From DASXKD01 sp963806145 (GTDB lineage: Bacteria > Actinomycetota > Actinomycetes > Streptosporangiales > Streptosporangiaceae): DNA of 64,000 bases. Positions 17,246-26,510 of the stretch are shown piece after piece. The notes beneath the pieces are model-generated. The model was not told the origin of the DNA. It made no database searches and saw nothing but the letters and a program-made list of their open reading frames with translations. The stretch spans positions 81,171 through 145,170 of the forward strand of contig CAWDXD010000032.1 in NCBI GenBank assembly GCA_963806145.1. Reading direction: 5' to 3'. A program made the translations under genes and the position numbers. Each line of letters starts with the position of its first letter. Position 1 is the stretch's first letter.

Positions 17246-20200
17246 TTACCCGAGCGGCTTGGCATGACAGTTCGCCGACCCAGAATCGGTGAATGGGCTC
17301 TCGCCGTCGTTGACGAACTGCCAGCCGTAGCTGCCGTTATGCAGCGTCATCTTGATGACGCCGTGCGTGGCGGCGTTCAGCACCTGGCTGTTGGGCCGCT
17401 GCGCCCCTGGCGTCTCCAGGCCGGCGCCGCCGGTGCCGACGATGAACTCGCGGACCCCGAAGGCGTTGTCCACCACGCCGGAGGAGTTCTGCGGCGCCCA
17501 CCGTTCGTACCAGTGCGAGTCACCGTTGAGGACCACGTCCGCGCCGCCCCGGTACAGGTCTTGCCAGAACTGCTGGTAGTCGGTATGGCCGCCGGAGGTG
17601 CCGTTCGACGTCCAGCGCGGGTTCTGGAAGTAGGCCAGCGTGCAGAGGTTGCTGCTGGCGTTCAGGTCGTTCTGCAGCCACTGGTCCTCGGCCGAGCCGG
17701 CCGCGCAGAAGGACGGGTTGTCCAGGCCGCACGGTGCGGTGTTCAGCGCGATGATGTGCCAGCTGCCGAGGTTGTAGCTGTAGTAGCCGGTGGCCGGGTT
17801 GACGTTCACCACCGATGGGACCGGTGAACCGAACAGCCCGCCGCTGCTGCCGTAGTACTGCTGGTATCCGGCACCTGGGGTGGCCGGGCAGCCGGTGCCG
17901 CCGGTGGTGTTGTAGTCCTCATCGCCGGGCACCGGGTAGGTGATCGACTTCTTCACGCCCCAGGTCGGGCCGTAGGACTGCTGGAACGCGCTCACGCCGC
18001 CGCAGTCGTACTGGTCGTCACCGATAGGCAGCACCGCGTCCACACCGGTCAGCAGGCTGGCGGTGGCCGCGGCCTTGCAGTCGGTGTCGGTGCCCACGCC
18101 GTTGTTGAACGCGGGCGAGGCCGGGTCGCAGGCGATGTCGCCGGCCGCGCCGACGATCGGATCGGCATTGGCCTGGACCTGCACCGACTGTGTCTGCACG
18201 GACTCGGTGTTGCCGGCGTTGTCCACCGAGAAGAACTTCAGCGTCATCGGCTGCTTGATGGTGAACGGCTGGACGAAGACGGGGCTCGAGGTGGTCGGCG
18301 TGGAACCGTCGGTGGTGTAGTAGGTCGTCTTCACGCCGGACCCGCCAGGGTCCTTCCCGAACGGCGCGATCGTGGTGGATCCGTGGTAGGCGGCGGCCTG
18401 GCACGGCGATCCGTCACATTGCAGCGCGGTGATCGGCGCCTGGGTGTCCGGGCCGTTGATCACCTGGGAGACCGTCTTGACCACGGTGCCTGCCGGGGCG
18501 CCGCCGGGCTGGCCAGCGTTCTGCAGCCAGTCGAGGAAGGCGTTCAGCGTGTCAAGCTCGATGGGGCCCCAGTCACTGATGCAACCGGTGTAGCTGTCCG
18601 GGTCGGACGCCTGCGAGCACACCTGGTGGAGCACCTCGGTGATCCACCCGCCGCCCTGCTGTGCCGCGGCGGTGACGTTCGCCTTGAGATGGGCAAGCGT
18701 GATCGGCGGCACGTTCGGCGGGCTCCCGGCCGGTGGGTCGTACGCGGTCCGGAGCGCGAACTGGTCCTTGGCCGGGATGGTCTCCGCGTATACCGGCCCG
18801 GCGCCGTCGCCCGCCACGTCTATCAGGCCGGCGGCGCGGCCCGAGGTGTAGCCGCAGTCGTGCACGATGCTCTCCGCGGTCGCGTCGTACGCGCCCTCGG
18901 GGTAGGCGAAGCTCATCGGGTAGAACCCGTGGTCCATCAGGTTCTGCCGGTCCTGGCAGACCTCGGCGACCTTGGTGTTGAAATCGGTCGTGGTCTTCAG
19001 ATTGACGTGGTGCACCGTGTGGCCGCCGATTTCGTTTCCCCCGTTGTTCAGCGCGGTCATCTCGGACCAGGTCATGTGGTCTGGATCGACGTTGTTCAGG
19101 CCGCTGATGTCGTAGAAGGTTCCGTTGAGATGGTGCGGCTTCAGGGCGCGCAGGAAGCCGAGCTGATATTGGTTCTGCAGGCCGTCATCGAAGGTGAGTG
19201 ACACCACTACGGCGAATGCGATCGCCTGGGTCTTCGGCTGTTCTGAATTGCCCGCCAGGTCGGTGGAGAAGAATTTCAGCGTGCTGTTCTGCTTGATGGT
19301 GAACGGCCCGGTGTACACCGGGCTTGACGTGGTCGGCGCGGATCCGTCGGTGGTGTAGTAGGTCTTGTTCACCCCCCAGCCGGAGTCGCTCGCCGTGAGC
19401 GTGACGCTCACCGGGGCGGTGTACGGACTGCTGGCGCAGGCTGTCCCGTTACAGGTAACCGTGGTGGCCGGTGGCGTACTGTCCGGCCCCTGCTGGATGG
19501 TGATGGCCGCCGAGCCGGCCGCCGCCTCGGCGTTGCCCGCGTTGTCCCAGGAGCGGTACTGGACGGTCGTCGTGCCGGTCACCGGGAACGGGGCGGTGTA
19601 CAGCGGGCTGGCCTGGGTGGGTGGCGTCCCGTCGGTGGTGTAGTGCGTGCTCGCGACCCCCGTGCCGGTGTCGGCCGCGGCCAGGGTCACGGTGACCGTC
19701 CCGGTGTAGGTGGCGGTCGTGCAGGGTGCCCCGTTGCAGGCGATCGCGGTCGCCGGGGGGATCGCGTCGCTGGGGGTCGCCGCGGCCGCCATCGTGCTGA
19801 ACGCCGCGCCGGCCGGCGCCCCGCCGCTCTGCCCGGCGTTCTGCACCCAGGTCAGGAACGTGTTGAGGTCGGCCAGCTCGATCCACCCCGACGACGCGGT
19901 GCAGGAGGCGTAGTTCGCCGGGTCCTGCGCCTGCGAGCACACCTTGCTGATCACGATGGGCACCCAGCCGCCTTTCGCCGCGGCCCCGGTCACCAGGGCC
20001 TGCAGGCTGGCCAGGCTCACCTGGCCGGTGGGGGCGTAAGCGCGCAGCGCCAGCCAGGTCTTGGGCGGCATGGTCTCCGCGAATGTCGGCCCGGTGGGGG
20101 ACAGGCTGCCCGCGGTCCTGGCATTGCCGTAGCCGCAGTTCTGCACCTCCGTCTGGATGGTGGCGTTGAACGCCCCGCCAGGGTAGGCGAAGCTGAACGG

Positions 20201-20641
20201 CTTGAGCCCGTGCGCGAGGATGTTCTGCCGGTCGGTGCAGATCTCGCTGATCTGCTGCTGCGTGGTGAGCGACGTCAGGCTGATGCCGTCGACGGTCTTG
20301 CCGCCGATCTCGTTGCCCGCCGCGGCGAGCGTGCCGAGTTGCGCCCACGTCATCCTCGCCGAGCCGACGCCCACCGTGCCGCTGCTCACGTAGAAGGTGG
20401 CGGGCACCCCGTGCGGCTGCAGCGCCTGCTGGTAGCCGAGCGTGAACTGGCCGGACGTGTTGTTGTCGAACGTGAGCGCGACCAGGGTGGGCGCCGCCGC
20501 GGCCGCCGTACCGGGCGCGGCCAGGGCAAGCCCGCTGGCTGCCATCGCGATCGTGGCCCCCGCAGCCGCCAGCCGGTGGCTTCTCCGGTGCCCGCGACGT
20601 GCCTGCCGCGCGCTGCCCCGATGCCCGAATGCGATACGCAA
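17246..20641 (-). CDS. Secreted protein with two NodB deacetylase domains, three chitobiase-type beta domains and a phosphoesterase-like domain
   Basis: Numbered from the upstream TTG at 20650, the protein has 1134 residues. It has an Ala-rich signal peptide (to about 52), a first NodB-like domain (56-215), two beta-sandwich repeats with the YYTTDG.APT..SPVYTGPF signature (about 302-478), a second NodB domain (480-640), a third beta repeat (742-826) and a C-terminal purple-acid-phosphatase-like domain (833-1110). NodB domain 2 keeps TFDDG (486-490) and HTVHH (544-548). Domain 1 reads TFDNN and KTVDG, so its metal ligands are lost. The phosphoesterase reads GDED (909-912), QN (1009-1010) and GDSH (1043-1046) where active relatives have GNHE, HH and GHDH. 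It probably deacetylates an extracellular amino-glycan. TTG at 20641, nine bases from GGGAGGGG, is the preferred start; TTG at 20650 overlaps the preceding stop. Confidence 0.85.
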   Translation of the reverse strand: MRIAFGHRGSARQARRGHRRSHRLAAAGATIAMAASGLALAAPGTAAAAAPTLVALTFDNNTSGQFTLGYQQALQPHGVPATFYVSSGTVGVGSARMTWAQLGTLAAAGNEIGGKTVDGISLTSLTTQQQISEICTDRQNILAHGLKPFSFAYPGGAFNATIQTEVQNCGYGNARTAGSLSPTGPTFAETMPPKTWLALRAYAPTGQVSLASLQALVTGAAAKGGWVPIVISKVCSQAQDPANYASCTASSGWIELADLNTFLTWVQNAGQSGGAPAGAAFSTMAAAATPSDAIPPATAIACNGAPCTTATYTGTVTVTLAAADTGTGVASTHYTTDGTPPTQASPLYTAPFPVTGTTTVQYRSWDNAGNAEAAAGSAAITIQQGPDSTPPATTVTCNGTACASSPYTAPVSVTLTASDSGWGVNKTYYTTDGSAPTTSSPVYTGPFTIKQNSTLKFFSTDLAGNSEQPKTQAIAFAVVVSLTFDDGLQNQYQLGFLRALKPHHLNGTFYDISGLNNVDPDHMTWSEMTALNNGGNEIGGHTVHHVNLKTTTDFNTKVAEVCQDRQNLMDHGFYPMSFAYPEGAYDATAESIVHDCGYTSGRAAGLIDVAGDGAGPVYAETIPAKDQFALRTAYDPPAGSPPNVPPITLAHLKANVTAAAQQGGGWITEVLHQVCSQASDPDSYTGCISDWGPIELDTLNAFLDWLQNAGQPGGAPAGTVVKTVSQVINGPDTQAPITALQCDGSPCQAAAYHGSTTIAPFGKDPGGSGVKTTYYTTDGSTPTTSSPVFVQPFTIKQPMTLKFFSVDNAGNTESVQTQSVQVQANADPIVGAAGDIACDPASPAFNNGVGTDTDCKAAATASLLTGVDAVLPIGDDQYDCGGVSAFQQSYGPTWGVKKSITYPVPGDEDYNTTGGTGCPATPGAGYQQYYGSSGGLFGSPVPSVVNVNPATGYYSYNLGSWHIIALNTAPCGLDNPSFCAAGSAEDQWLQNDLNASSNLCTLAYFQNPRWTSNGTSGGHTDYQQFWQDLYRGGADVVLNGDSHWYERWAPQNSSGVVDNAFGVREFIVGTGGAGLETPGAQRPNSQVLNAATHGVIKMTLHNGSYGWQFVNDGESPFTDSGSANCHAKPLG

Positions 20642-20646
20642 CGTGG

Positions 20647-21495
20647 TCAACCCCTCCCAGCCGTTCCCCCCGGCGACGGACGGCTCCAGAGCGGTTCCCC
20701 CGGTGCTCGCGCGTGCCGAAAGCCCTGTCCCGGGCAGCGCAGGATGCTGCCGTGACGTCGCTCAATACTCACCGGGAGCCGGTCGGGGGGAACACCCTCA
20801 TCGGTCGTATCCAGCCTGCGCAAACCGGCTGTCAGCTGCTTGGGCGCAACTGCTCCAGGTGTGGCCAGGCTCAGCGCGACCGCCTCGAGGGTGGAGTGGA
20901 CGCCGAGCTTGGCCATCAGGTTCTGCAGGTGGGTGCGGACCGTGTTGGCGGACAGGTGCAACTGCACCGCCACCTCGTGGCGCCCGGCGCCCTCGGCGAG
21001 GCAGGCCAGCACCTCCCGCTCGCGCGGGGTGAGCGCGGCGAGCAGCCGGTCGTTGTCCTGCCGCCGGTCCTGGTCGGCGATCAGGTACCCGAGTACCTGG
21101 CCGGTCTCCGCCGGGGGCAGCCAGGTCTCACCCCGGGCGACGCCCCGGATCACCTGCAGCAGGTATTGGAGGGACTCATTCTTCCGCACCCACGCGGCGG
21201 CTCCCGACCGCACCGCGTCGACGATCCGTTCCGGCTGCGCGGAGTAGCTGAGCATGACCACGCGCGGGGCGTCGTCCCGGGCGCACAGCTCCTCGCACAG
21301 CCGCATCGCGGCGCGTTCCGGCAGGTCGCCGTCCAGCAGCATGACATCGGCGTGCCGGCCCACGATCAGGCACTCGGCCGGCGTGCGCGCGTGCACGGCG
21401 GCGACGACCTCTACGTCCTCCTCCGCCTCCAGCCGGGCCGCGAGCGCGTCGGCGAACGTGCGCTCCTGGTCCACAACGAAGACGCTGATCCCCAT
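20647..21495 (-). CDS. NarL/FixJ-type response regulator
   Basis: The 282-residue protein has a receiver domain with the phosphoacceptor Asp in VMLLDGDLPE, a Ser/Thr position in VVMLSYSAQ and the Lys in WVRKNES. A LuxR-type helix-turn-helix follows (LTPREREVLACLAEGAGRHEVA, then SANTVRTHLQNLMAKLGV). A Pro/Arg-rich C-terminal extension of about 60 residues follows the HTH and is probably disordered. ATG at 21495 gives a standard receiver start; GTG at 21513 is the alternative. Its stop overlaps an upstream TTG of the deacetylase-like gene, suggesting joint expression with it. Confidence 0.87.
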   Translation of the reverse strand: MGISVFVVDQERTFADALAARLEAEEDVEVVAAVHARTPAECLIVGRHADVMLLDGDLPERAAMRLCEELCARDDAPRVVMLSYSAQPERIVDAVRSGAAAWVRKNESLQYLLQVIRGVARGETWLPPAETGQVLGYLIADQDRRQDNDRLLAALTPREREVLACLAEGAGRHEVAVQLHLSANTVRTHLQNLMAKLGVHSTLEAVALSLATPGAVAPKQLTAGLRRLDTTDEGVPPDRLPVSIERRHGSILRCPGQGFRHARAPGEPLWSRPSPGGTAGRG

Positions 21496-21598
21496 GCCGC
21501 GAGCGTGACTCACCGCCCGGCCCGGGCGGAACCCCTGCCCGCCGTGGCCCGGCTACGACAATTGCGGGGTGCCCGCCGGCCTGCGAGGGCGGTGCCGG

Positions 21599-22231
21599 TC
21601 ATGCCGGCATCTCCGCCACCAGCCCTTCGCGGCTGGCCAGCGCGGCCGCCTGCAGCCTTGAATGCGTGCCGAGCTTGGTGAGCAGGGTCTTCACGTAGCT
21701 CCGCAGGGTGCTGGTGGCGATGTTCATTTCCGTGGCCATCTGCCCGGTGCCCTGGCCATCGACGATCCGGCGCAGCACCTCCTGCTCCCGCGGGGTGAGC
21801 TCGTACACCCGCCGGTCACGCCGCCGCGCTCCGGCCGCCGGGCGGCTGGTCAGGCCCGGCTCGAACACCGTCCCGCCCGCCGCGACGGCGGCCAGTGCCT
21901 GCACGATCTGCGCGACGTTGGCGTCCTTGCTGAGGAACCCGGCCACGCCGAGCTTCCGCGCCCCCCCTGCGATCGACGGGTCCGCCGCCCTGGCCAGGGT
22001 CACGACCGCGGTACCCGGATGGCGCTGCCTGATCGCACGGATCCCGGCCAGGCCGTCCTCGCCGGGGAGACGCAGGCCGACCAGGCACGCGTCCGGTCTG
22101 TGCGCGCGGATCGCGGCGAGGCCCCCGGCCAGCGAGGTCGTGATCGCGGCAATCTGGTGGCCGCTTGCCGTCAACGCCGGCGCGAGTGCCTCACCGAGGA
22201 GCAGGTTGTCGTCACAGAGCACAAGTCGCAT
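21599..22231 (-). CDS. Atypical NarL-type response regulator lacking the phosphoacceptor Asp
   Basis: The 210-residue protein has a receiver domain followed by a LuxR HTH (LTPREQEVLRRIVDGQGTGQMA, then STLRSYVKTLLTKLGTHSR). The acidic pocket CDDN and the conserved Lys in FLSKDAN are present. The position of the phosphorylated Asp reads DACLVGLRLPGEDG, that is Gly instead of Asp. It therefore cannot be phosphorylated in the standard way and may respond to dimerisation or a ligand. ATG at 22231 has GGGGGAGA close upstream. Confidence 0.87.
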   Translation of the reverse strand: MRLVLCDDNLLLGEALAPALTASGHQIAAITTSLAGGLAAIRAHRPDACLVGLRLPGEDGLAGIRAIRQRHPGTAVVTLARAADPSIAGGARKLGVAGFLSKDANVAQIVQALAAVAAGGTVFEPGLTSRPAAGARRRDRRVYELTPREQEVLRRIVDGQGTGQMATEMNIATSTLRSYVKTLLTKLGTHSRLQAAALASREGLVAEMPA

Positions 22232-22317
22232 GGTCTCCCCCAAGTCGGCCCGCTATCAGCTTGCTGCCGGGGGCTGGGGAAACGCAGCCTGCTGAGCCGC
22301 ATGGCCCGCTCAGGCTT

Positions 22318-22989
22318 CTAAGCGCTGCTGCTCCGCTCGCGGAACAGTTCCGCCGCGGCTGCCCGGTCCTGGACACCGAGCTTGCGCACGACAGCGGTGA
22401 TGTGCGCGCGCACCGCGCTGGCCGAGAGCACCAGGCTGGCTGCGATCTCCGCGGTTGTGTACCTGCGGGCCAGCAGCGCGAGCACCTCCCATTCCCGGCT
22501 CGTCAGCCGGCCCTCGGAGACGTCCGCCGTGACGAGCGGCCGCCAGCGCGGCTCCCGCCCGTGGAATCGTTCGAGCACCCGTGCGACCAATTCCCGCGGC
22601 ATGGCCGCCTCGCCCGCGAAGACGCCGTGCAGCGCATCGGGCAGCCGGTCCATGTTCATGGTCTTGAGCAGGTACCCGTCGGCGCCGGCCCGCAGCGCGG
22701 TGAACAGGTCGGTGTCCTCGTCGGAAACGGTCAGCATCACGATCTTCACCCGTGGCAGCCGTGCCGCGATCTCCCACGCCGCGGCCAGGCCGCTGCCGGG
22801 CATCCGGATGTCGAGCAGGCAGATGTCGGGCTGTTTGCGCATCGCGGCCTGCACGGCCTCGGCGGCGTCCGACACCTCGGAGCAGATGCTGAACCGCCCG
22901 TCGGCGTCCAGCGCCCGCCGCACATCGTCACGGGTGGGGGCGTGGTCATCGGCGATCAGCACCCGCAGTGGCTTGTTTTCTTCGTTCAA
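22318..22989 (-). CDS. NarL/FixJ-type response regulator, partner of the adjacent kinase
   Basis: The 223-residue protein has a complete receiver (IADDH acidic pocket, phosphoacceptor in ICLLDIRMPG, Lys in GYLLKTMN) and a LuxR-type HTH (RLTSREWEVLALLARRYTTAEI). Its TTG start overlaps the stop of the histidine kinase gene by 4 bases, so the two are coupled and form a two-component pair. Target genes are unknown; the neighbouring polysaccharide and deacetylase-like genes are reasonable candidates. Confidence 0.92.
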   Translation of the reverse strand: MNEENKPLRVLIADDHAPTRDDVRRALDADGRFSICSEVSDAAEAVQAAMRKQPDICLLDIRMPGSGLAAAWEIAARLPRVKIVMLTVSDEDTDLFTALRAGADGYLLKTMNMDRLPDALHGVFAGEAAMPRELVARVLERFHGREPRWRPLVTADVSEGRLTSREWEVLALLARRYTTAEIAASLVLSASAVRAHITAVVRKLGVQDRAAAAELFRERSSSA

Positions 22990-24386
22990 ACCGCGACATC
23001 CACCTCACTTCCGCGTCCGGGGCCGGAACGGATGCGGAGTTCGCCCCCGACCGAGCGAATCCGTTCCCGCATCGACACGAGACCGAATCCGCCGCCGGGA
23101 ACACTGGTGTCGAAGCCGCAGCCCCGGTCGGCCACCTGCATCCGCACCAGGGAACCGTCGCGCTCCAGGCGGAGCGTCACCCGGCCCGCGCCGCTGTGCT
23201 TGGCGGCATTGGTGATGGCCTCACAGGCGACCCGGACCAGTGCCTCGGCCCGCGTGGGTGACAGCCGGACATCCGGCACGATGTCGAGGTCGAGGCCGAT
23301 CCGGAACCGTTCCGCGGTCTGGGACGCCGCCTGCGCCAGTGCCGCACCCACGGCCTGGCCCCCCGGGGGGGCGAGCGCGCTGATGGCCGAGCGCAGTTCG
23401 ACCTGGGCTCGCTCCAGCGCGGGCCGGAGCCGCCGCATCGCATCCTCGTGGCCCTCGCCGGCGGCCGAATCGAGGTTGCGGGAGATATAGGCCAGCTCCT
23501 GCGCCAGCCCGTCGTGCAGGTCGCGCGCCATGCGGCGGCGGTCCTCCAGCACGGCCGCCCCCGACAGCGCGGTCCAGTACGACCAGATCTCCCGCAGGCA
23601 GCCGGCGAGCAGGGCGACGTAGAAGGCGAACCTGAAGACGTCCCCGGTGTAGAGCACCGATTGTGCGTACGACGCCGGGAACAAGGAGTAGTTCACATGC
23701 GAGACGACGGCCAGGATCCCGGCAGCGGCCAGCCAGCCGTAGAACGCATCGCGGCGCCGCCTGGCCAGGTTGAGGAATCCGATCGCGGCCAGCCCGTAGA
23801 GCACCGCCACCAGCAATTCGAAGGCGAACAGGGCCGGATGGGCGCGCAACGGCGGCTGCGACACCGCAGCCGGGCTGAGCGTCGCTGTGTATCGCGGCGC
23901 CCAGCGCGCCGCGAGCGTGTGGGCGAACAGGGTGGCCATCCCGAGCGCGGTCAGCGTGGCCACCGCGGCCAGCGCCAGCACCGGGCCACCCCGGCGCAGT
24001 TCGCGCCGGGTGGCGAACGCGGCGAGCACGAACAGCACCGCGCCCAGCGAGCGGGCCAGCGGCGCAGCCCACACGGTCAGGTCGTCGGGCGCCTCCCCGG
24101 CCACCGTGGGCACCGTCACGAAAAGCAGGTTGGACAGCGCCAGCACGGCGAGCGCACACGCCAGCAGCAACTCGTTCAGGTAGGTGCGCCGGCGCAGCCC
24201 GCCGAAGACCAGGAACGTGGCGAACAGCGCGACGAGCGATCCCGATGTCTCCAGGGCCAGCCGCACCGCGGGCCACGCGTAGCCCAGGTGAAGCTGGGGC
24301 AGCCGGGCGAATGCGATCGTGACCAGGCCCGAGACCGCGGCGGTGAGCACCGCGATCGCCCGGTAACTTCGCATCACGCCGGCCAT
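22986..24386 (-). CDS. Membrane sensor histidine kinase (HisKA_3 type)
   Basis: The 466-residue protein starts with about seven to eight hydrophobic segments without a clear extracellular domain. A dimerisation/phosphotransfer helix follows with H in RRRMARDLHDGLAQELAYI. The ATP-binding domain has N-box EAITNAAKHSGA, DRGCGFD and GGGFGLVSMRERI. This is the NarX/DesK class that signals to NarL-type regulators such as the one it overlaps. ATG at 24386 is chosen; ATG at 24374 is also possible. The signal is probably sensed in the membrane. Confidence 0.9.
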   Translation of the reverse strand: MAGVMRSYRAIAVLTAAVSGLVTIAFARLPQLHLGYAWPAVRLALETSGSLVALFATFLVFGGLRRRTYLNELLLACALAVLALSNLLFVTVPTVAGEAPDDLTVWAAPLARSLGAVLFVLAAFATRRELRRGGPVLALAAVATLTALGMATLFAHTLAARWAPRYTATLSPAAVSQPPLRAHPALFAFELLVAVLYGLAAIGFLNLARRRRDAFYGWLAAAGILAVVSHVNYSLFPASYAQSVLYTGDVFRFAFYVALLAGCLREIWSYWTALSGAAVLEDRRRMARDLHDGLAQELAYISRNLDSAAGEGHEDAMRRLRPALERAQVELRSAISALAPPGGQAVGAALAQAASQTAERFRIGLDLDIVPDVRLSPTRAEALVRVACEAITNAAKHSGAGRVTLRLERDGSLVRMQVADRGCGFDTSVPGGGFGLVSMRERIRSVGGELRIRSGPGRGSEVDVAV

Positions 24387-24638
24387 GGCATCAGTGCCCC
24401 CGTCCCCCGCCGGTCGGCTAACACCGCAGAACTTCAAGGCTAGGGCCCCGTTAGGTAAATTCACGGTAAAGCCCGACCAACACTACCCTGTCGTGCAGGC
24501 GACCAGAAGGTTGGCGAGAGCCCGGCCGCCGTGAATGTCCCGGCATCGCCCGGGTAGAGAACTTGCGGGCGGCCTTAATTTGCCACCGGACGCGGTCGGT
24601 CCCGCCAACGGGGAAACCTTGCAGGCCTTTTTTACGTT

Positions 24639-26267
24639 TTGTCTGGAGTGACGTGGGATCGCGGTCGCCCTGTGCCTGACACGGGAGAGACGAGACATCC
24701 TGCCGATGCCACCGGGGTGCCCGGGCCGGACACCGCCCAGGGGAGCACCGGAACCGCGGCGGCGGGCACCGGCACCGCCCCCGCCGAGGCTCCCGGCCCG
24801 CCGCCGCCCACGGCCCCGATGCCGGCCGTCCCCCAAGGGCGGAGCCGCTGGAAGAAGATCCTCGCCTGGATCGCGGGCTCGCTGGCCGTCGTGCTGCTCC
24901 TTGCCGCGACCGGTGCCTACCTCGTCTACCGGCACCTGAACGGCAACCTGCACCAGGTGAACGTCTCCGGGCTGCTCGGAACCCGGCCCGTGGACCTGCA
25001 CCCGCAGGCGGAGAACATCGCGGTGATCGGCTCGGACACCAGGCAGGGGCAGGGCCGCGGTTACGGCAGCGCCGCCCAGCTCAACACCGACCACTCGGAC
25101 ACCCTGCTGATCGTGCACATCGCGGCGAACCGGAAGTGGGCCGACGTGATGTCGGTCCCGCGCGACTCATGGGTGAACATCCCGGCCTGCCGGATGGGCA
25201 ACGGCCGGCTCGCCTCGCCGCAGACGTTCAAGATCAACGAGGCGTTCACGCTCGGCAACCTGTACGGGAACAAGACCGCGCTCGGCACCGCGTGCGTGAT
25301 CAAGACCGTCGAGAGCAATACCCACATCCACATCGATCACTTCGTCGTGGTCAACTTCAACGGGCTCAAGGACATGGTCAACGCCGTCGGCGGCGTGCCG
25401 GAGTGCAACGCCAAGCCGATCGACGACCCCAAGTCAGGGCTGCACCTCTCCGCGGGGCACCACACGCTGAACGGCAGGCAGGCGCTTGGCTACGTCCGCG
25501 CCCGGTACACCCTCGGCAACGGCAGTGACCTGGAGCGCATCACCCGGCAGCAGGCGTTCATGTCCGCGCTGGTCAGCCGGGTCAAGGCCAAGAAACTCAA
25601 CCCGATCGCGCTGTACCATTTCCTCGACGCGGCCACCAAGTCCATCACGATCGACAGCCAGCTCGGCGGCATCCGCGGCCTCTACGACCTGGCCACCAGC
25701 CTGAAGAACCTGCCGCCTGGCAAGGTCACCTTCTTCACCCTGCCTACCTACCCGCGCTCCTACGTGGACCCCACCGACACCGCCAACCTGCTCTGGACGC
25801 AGCCGCAGGACAGCCTGATCTTCCAGGCGTTCCGCAACGACGTGCCGGTGAGCCAGGCGCTGCTGAAGCACCCGCGCGTGCCGCACCTGTCCCCGTCAAA
25901 GGTCTCCGTGGTGGTGATGAACGGCACCACGAGCTTCGGGCTTGAGGACACCGTGGGCGCGGGCTTGGAGCAATACGGCTTCAAGGTGCCGCTCATGCGA
26001 ACCGCGAGGGGCCAGGCGGTCAGCCAGACGGTGATCCGTTATCACGCGGGCCAGGAAGCGGAAGCCCTGTTGCTGGCCAAGGATCTGCCCGGCGTTTCCT
26101 TGTCCCAGGTCTCCGGGCCCGCCGAGGCGATAGGAGCCGGGCACATCACCGTGCTCCTTGGTGCCGATTACGGGACCTCGGTCACCATGGGACCGGCGGC
26201 GACTCCGCAGCCTACGTCTACGTTCGCGCCGCGGACGGCGAGCCAGAACATTTGCACGTCGGCTTGA
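24639..26267 (+). CDS. LytR-CpsA-Psr (LCP) family glycopolymer ligase
   Basis: The protein has a cytoplasmic Pro/Ala-rich N-terminus, one membrane segment (about 75-97) and an extracellular LCP domain with GSDTR, HSDTLLIVH, SVPRDSWVNIP and KINEAF. A C-terminal LytR_C domain follows (VVVMNGTTSFGLEDTVGAGL). LCP enzymes move wall polymers from lipid carriers to peptidoglycan. It is divergent from the kinase gene and close to the polysaccharide locus, so it may attach that polymer. The start is uncertain: TTG 24639, GTG 24648 or a GTG about 24672 are all in frame with no strong ribosome site. Confidence 0.9.
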   Translation: MSGVTWDRGRPVPDTGETRHPADATGVPGPDTAQGSTGTAAAGTGTAPAEAPGPPPPTAPMPAVPQGRSRWKKILAWIAGSLAVVLLLAATGAYLVYRHLNGNLHQVNVSGLLGTRPVDLHPQAENIAVIGSDTRQGQGRGYGSAAQLNTDHSDTLLIVHIAANRKWADVMSVPRDSWVNIPACRMGNGRLASPQTFKINEAFTLGNLYGNKTALGTACVIKTVESNTHIHIDHFVVVNFNGLKDMVNAVGGVPECNAKPIDDPKSGLHLSAGHHTLNGRQALGYVRARYTLGNGSDLERITRQQAFMSALVSRVKAKKLNPIALYHFLDAATKSITIDSQLGGIRGLYDLATSLKNLPPGKVTFFTLPTYPRSYVDPTDTANLLWTQPQDSLIFQAFRNDVPVSQALLKHPRVPHLSPSKVSVVVMNGTTSFGLEDTVGAGLEQYGFKVPLMRTARGQAVSQTVIRYHAGQEAEALLLAKDLPGVSLSQVSGPAEAIGAGHITVLLGADYGTSVTMGPAATPQPTSTFAPRTASQNICTSA

Positions 26268-26510
26268 GGCCCGGGTTTCAGGGCGGTTTCGGCAGGCTCA
26301 TTGGTGAGATTGGAAGACTCCGGCGTCACCGCGCCCGCGGCTGCTACCGTTCCTGCTGCCGCTGGCGGCGGTGATCCTCTCGTCCGTGGCCCGCGACGGC
26401 GCCCCGGCAGGAACCGGCGCGCGGGAACCGGCTGCCGCGACCGTTTGATCACTATCGCCCGGTCCGCGGTTATCGTTGAACCTTGGCCGATGACTGGCGT
26501 GGAGGGTCGT

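Noticed and set aside
26330..26450. A hydrophobic stretch (RLLPFLLPLAAVIL) before the acyltransferase gene
   Set aside because: No start codon follows the upstream in-frame stop and no conserved context was seen.
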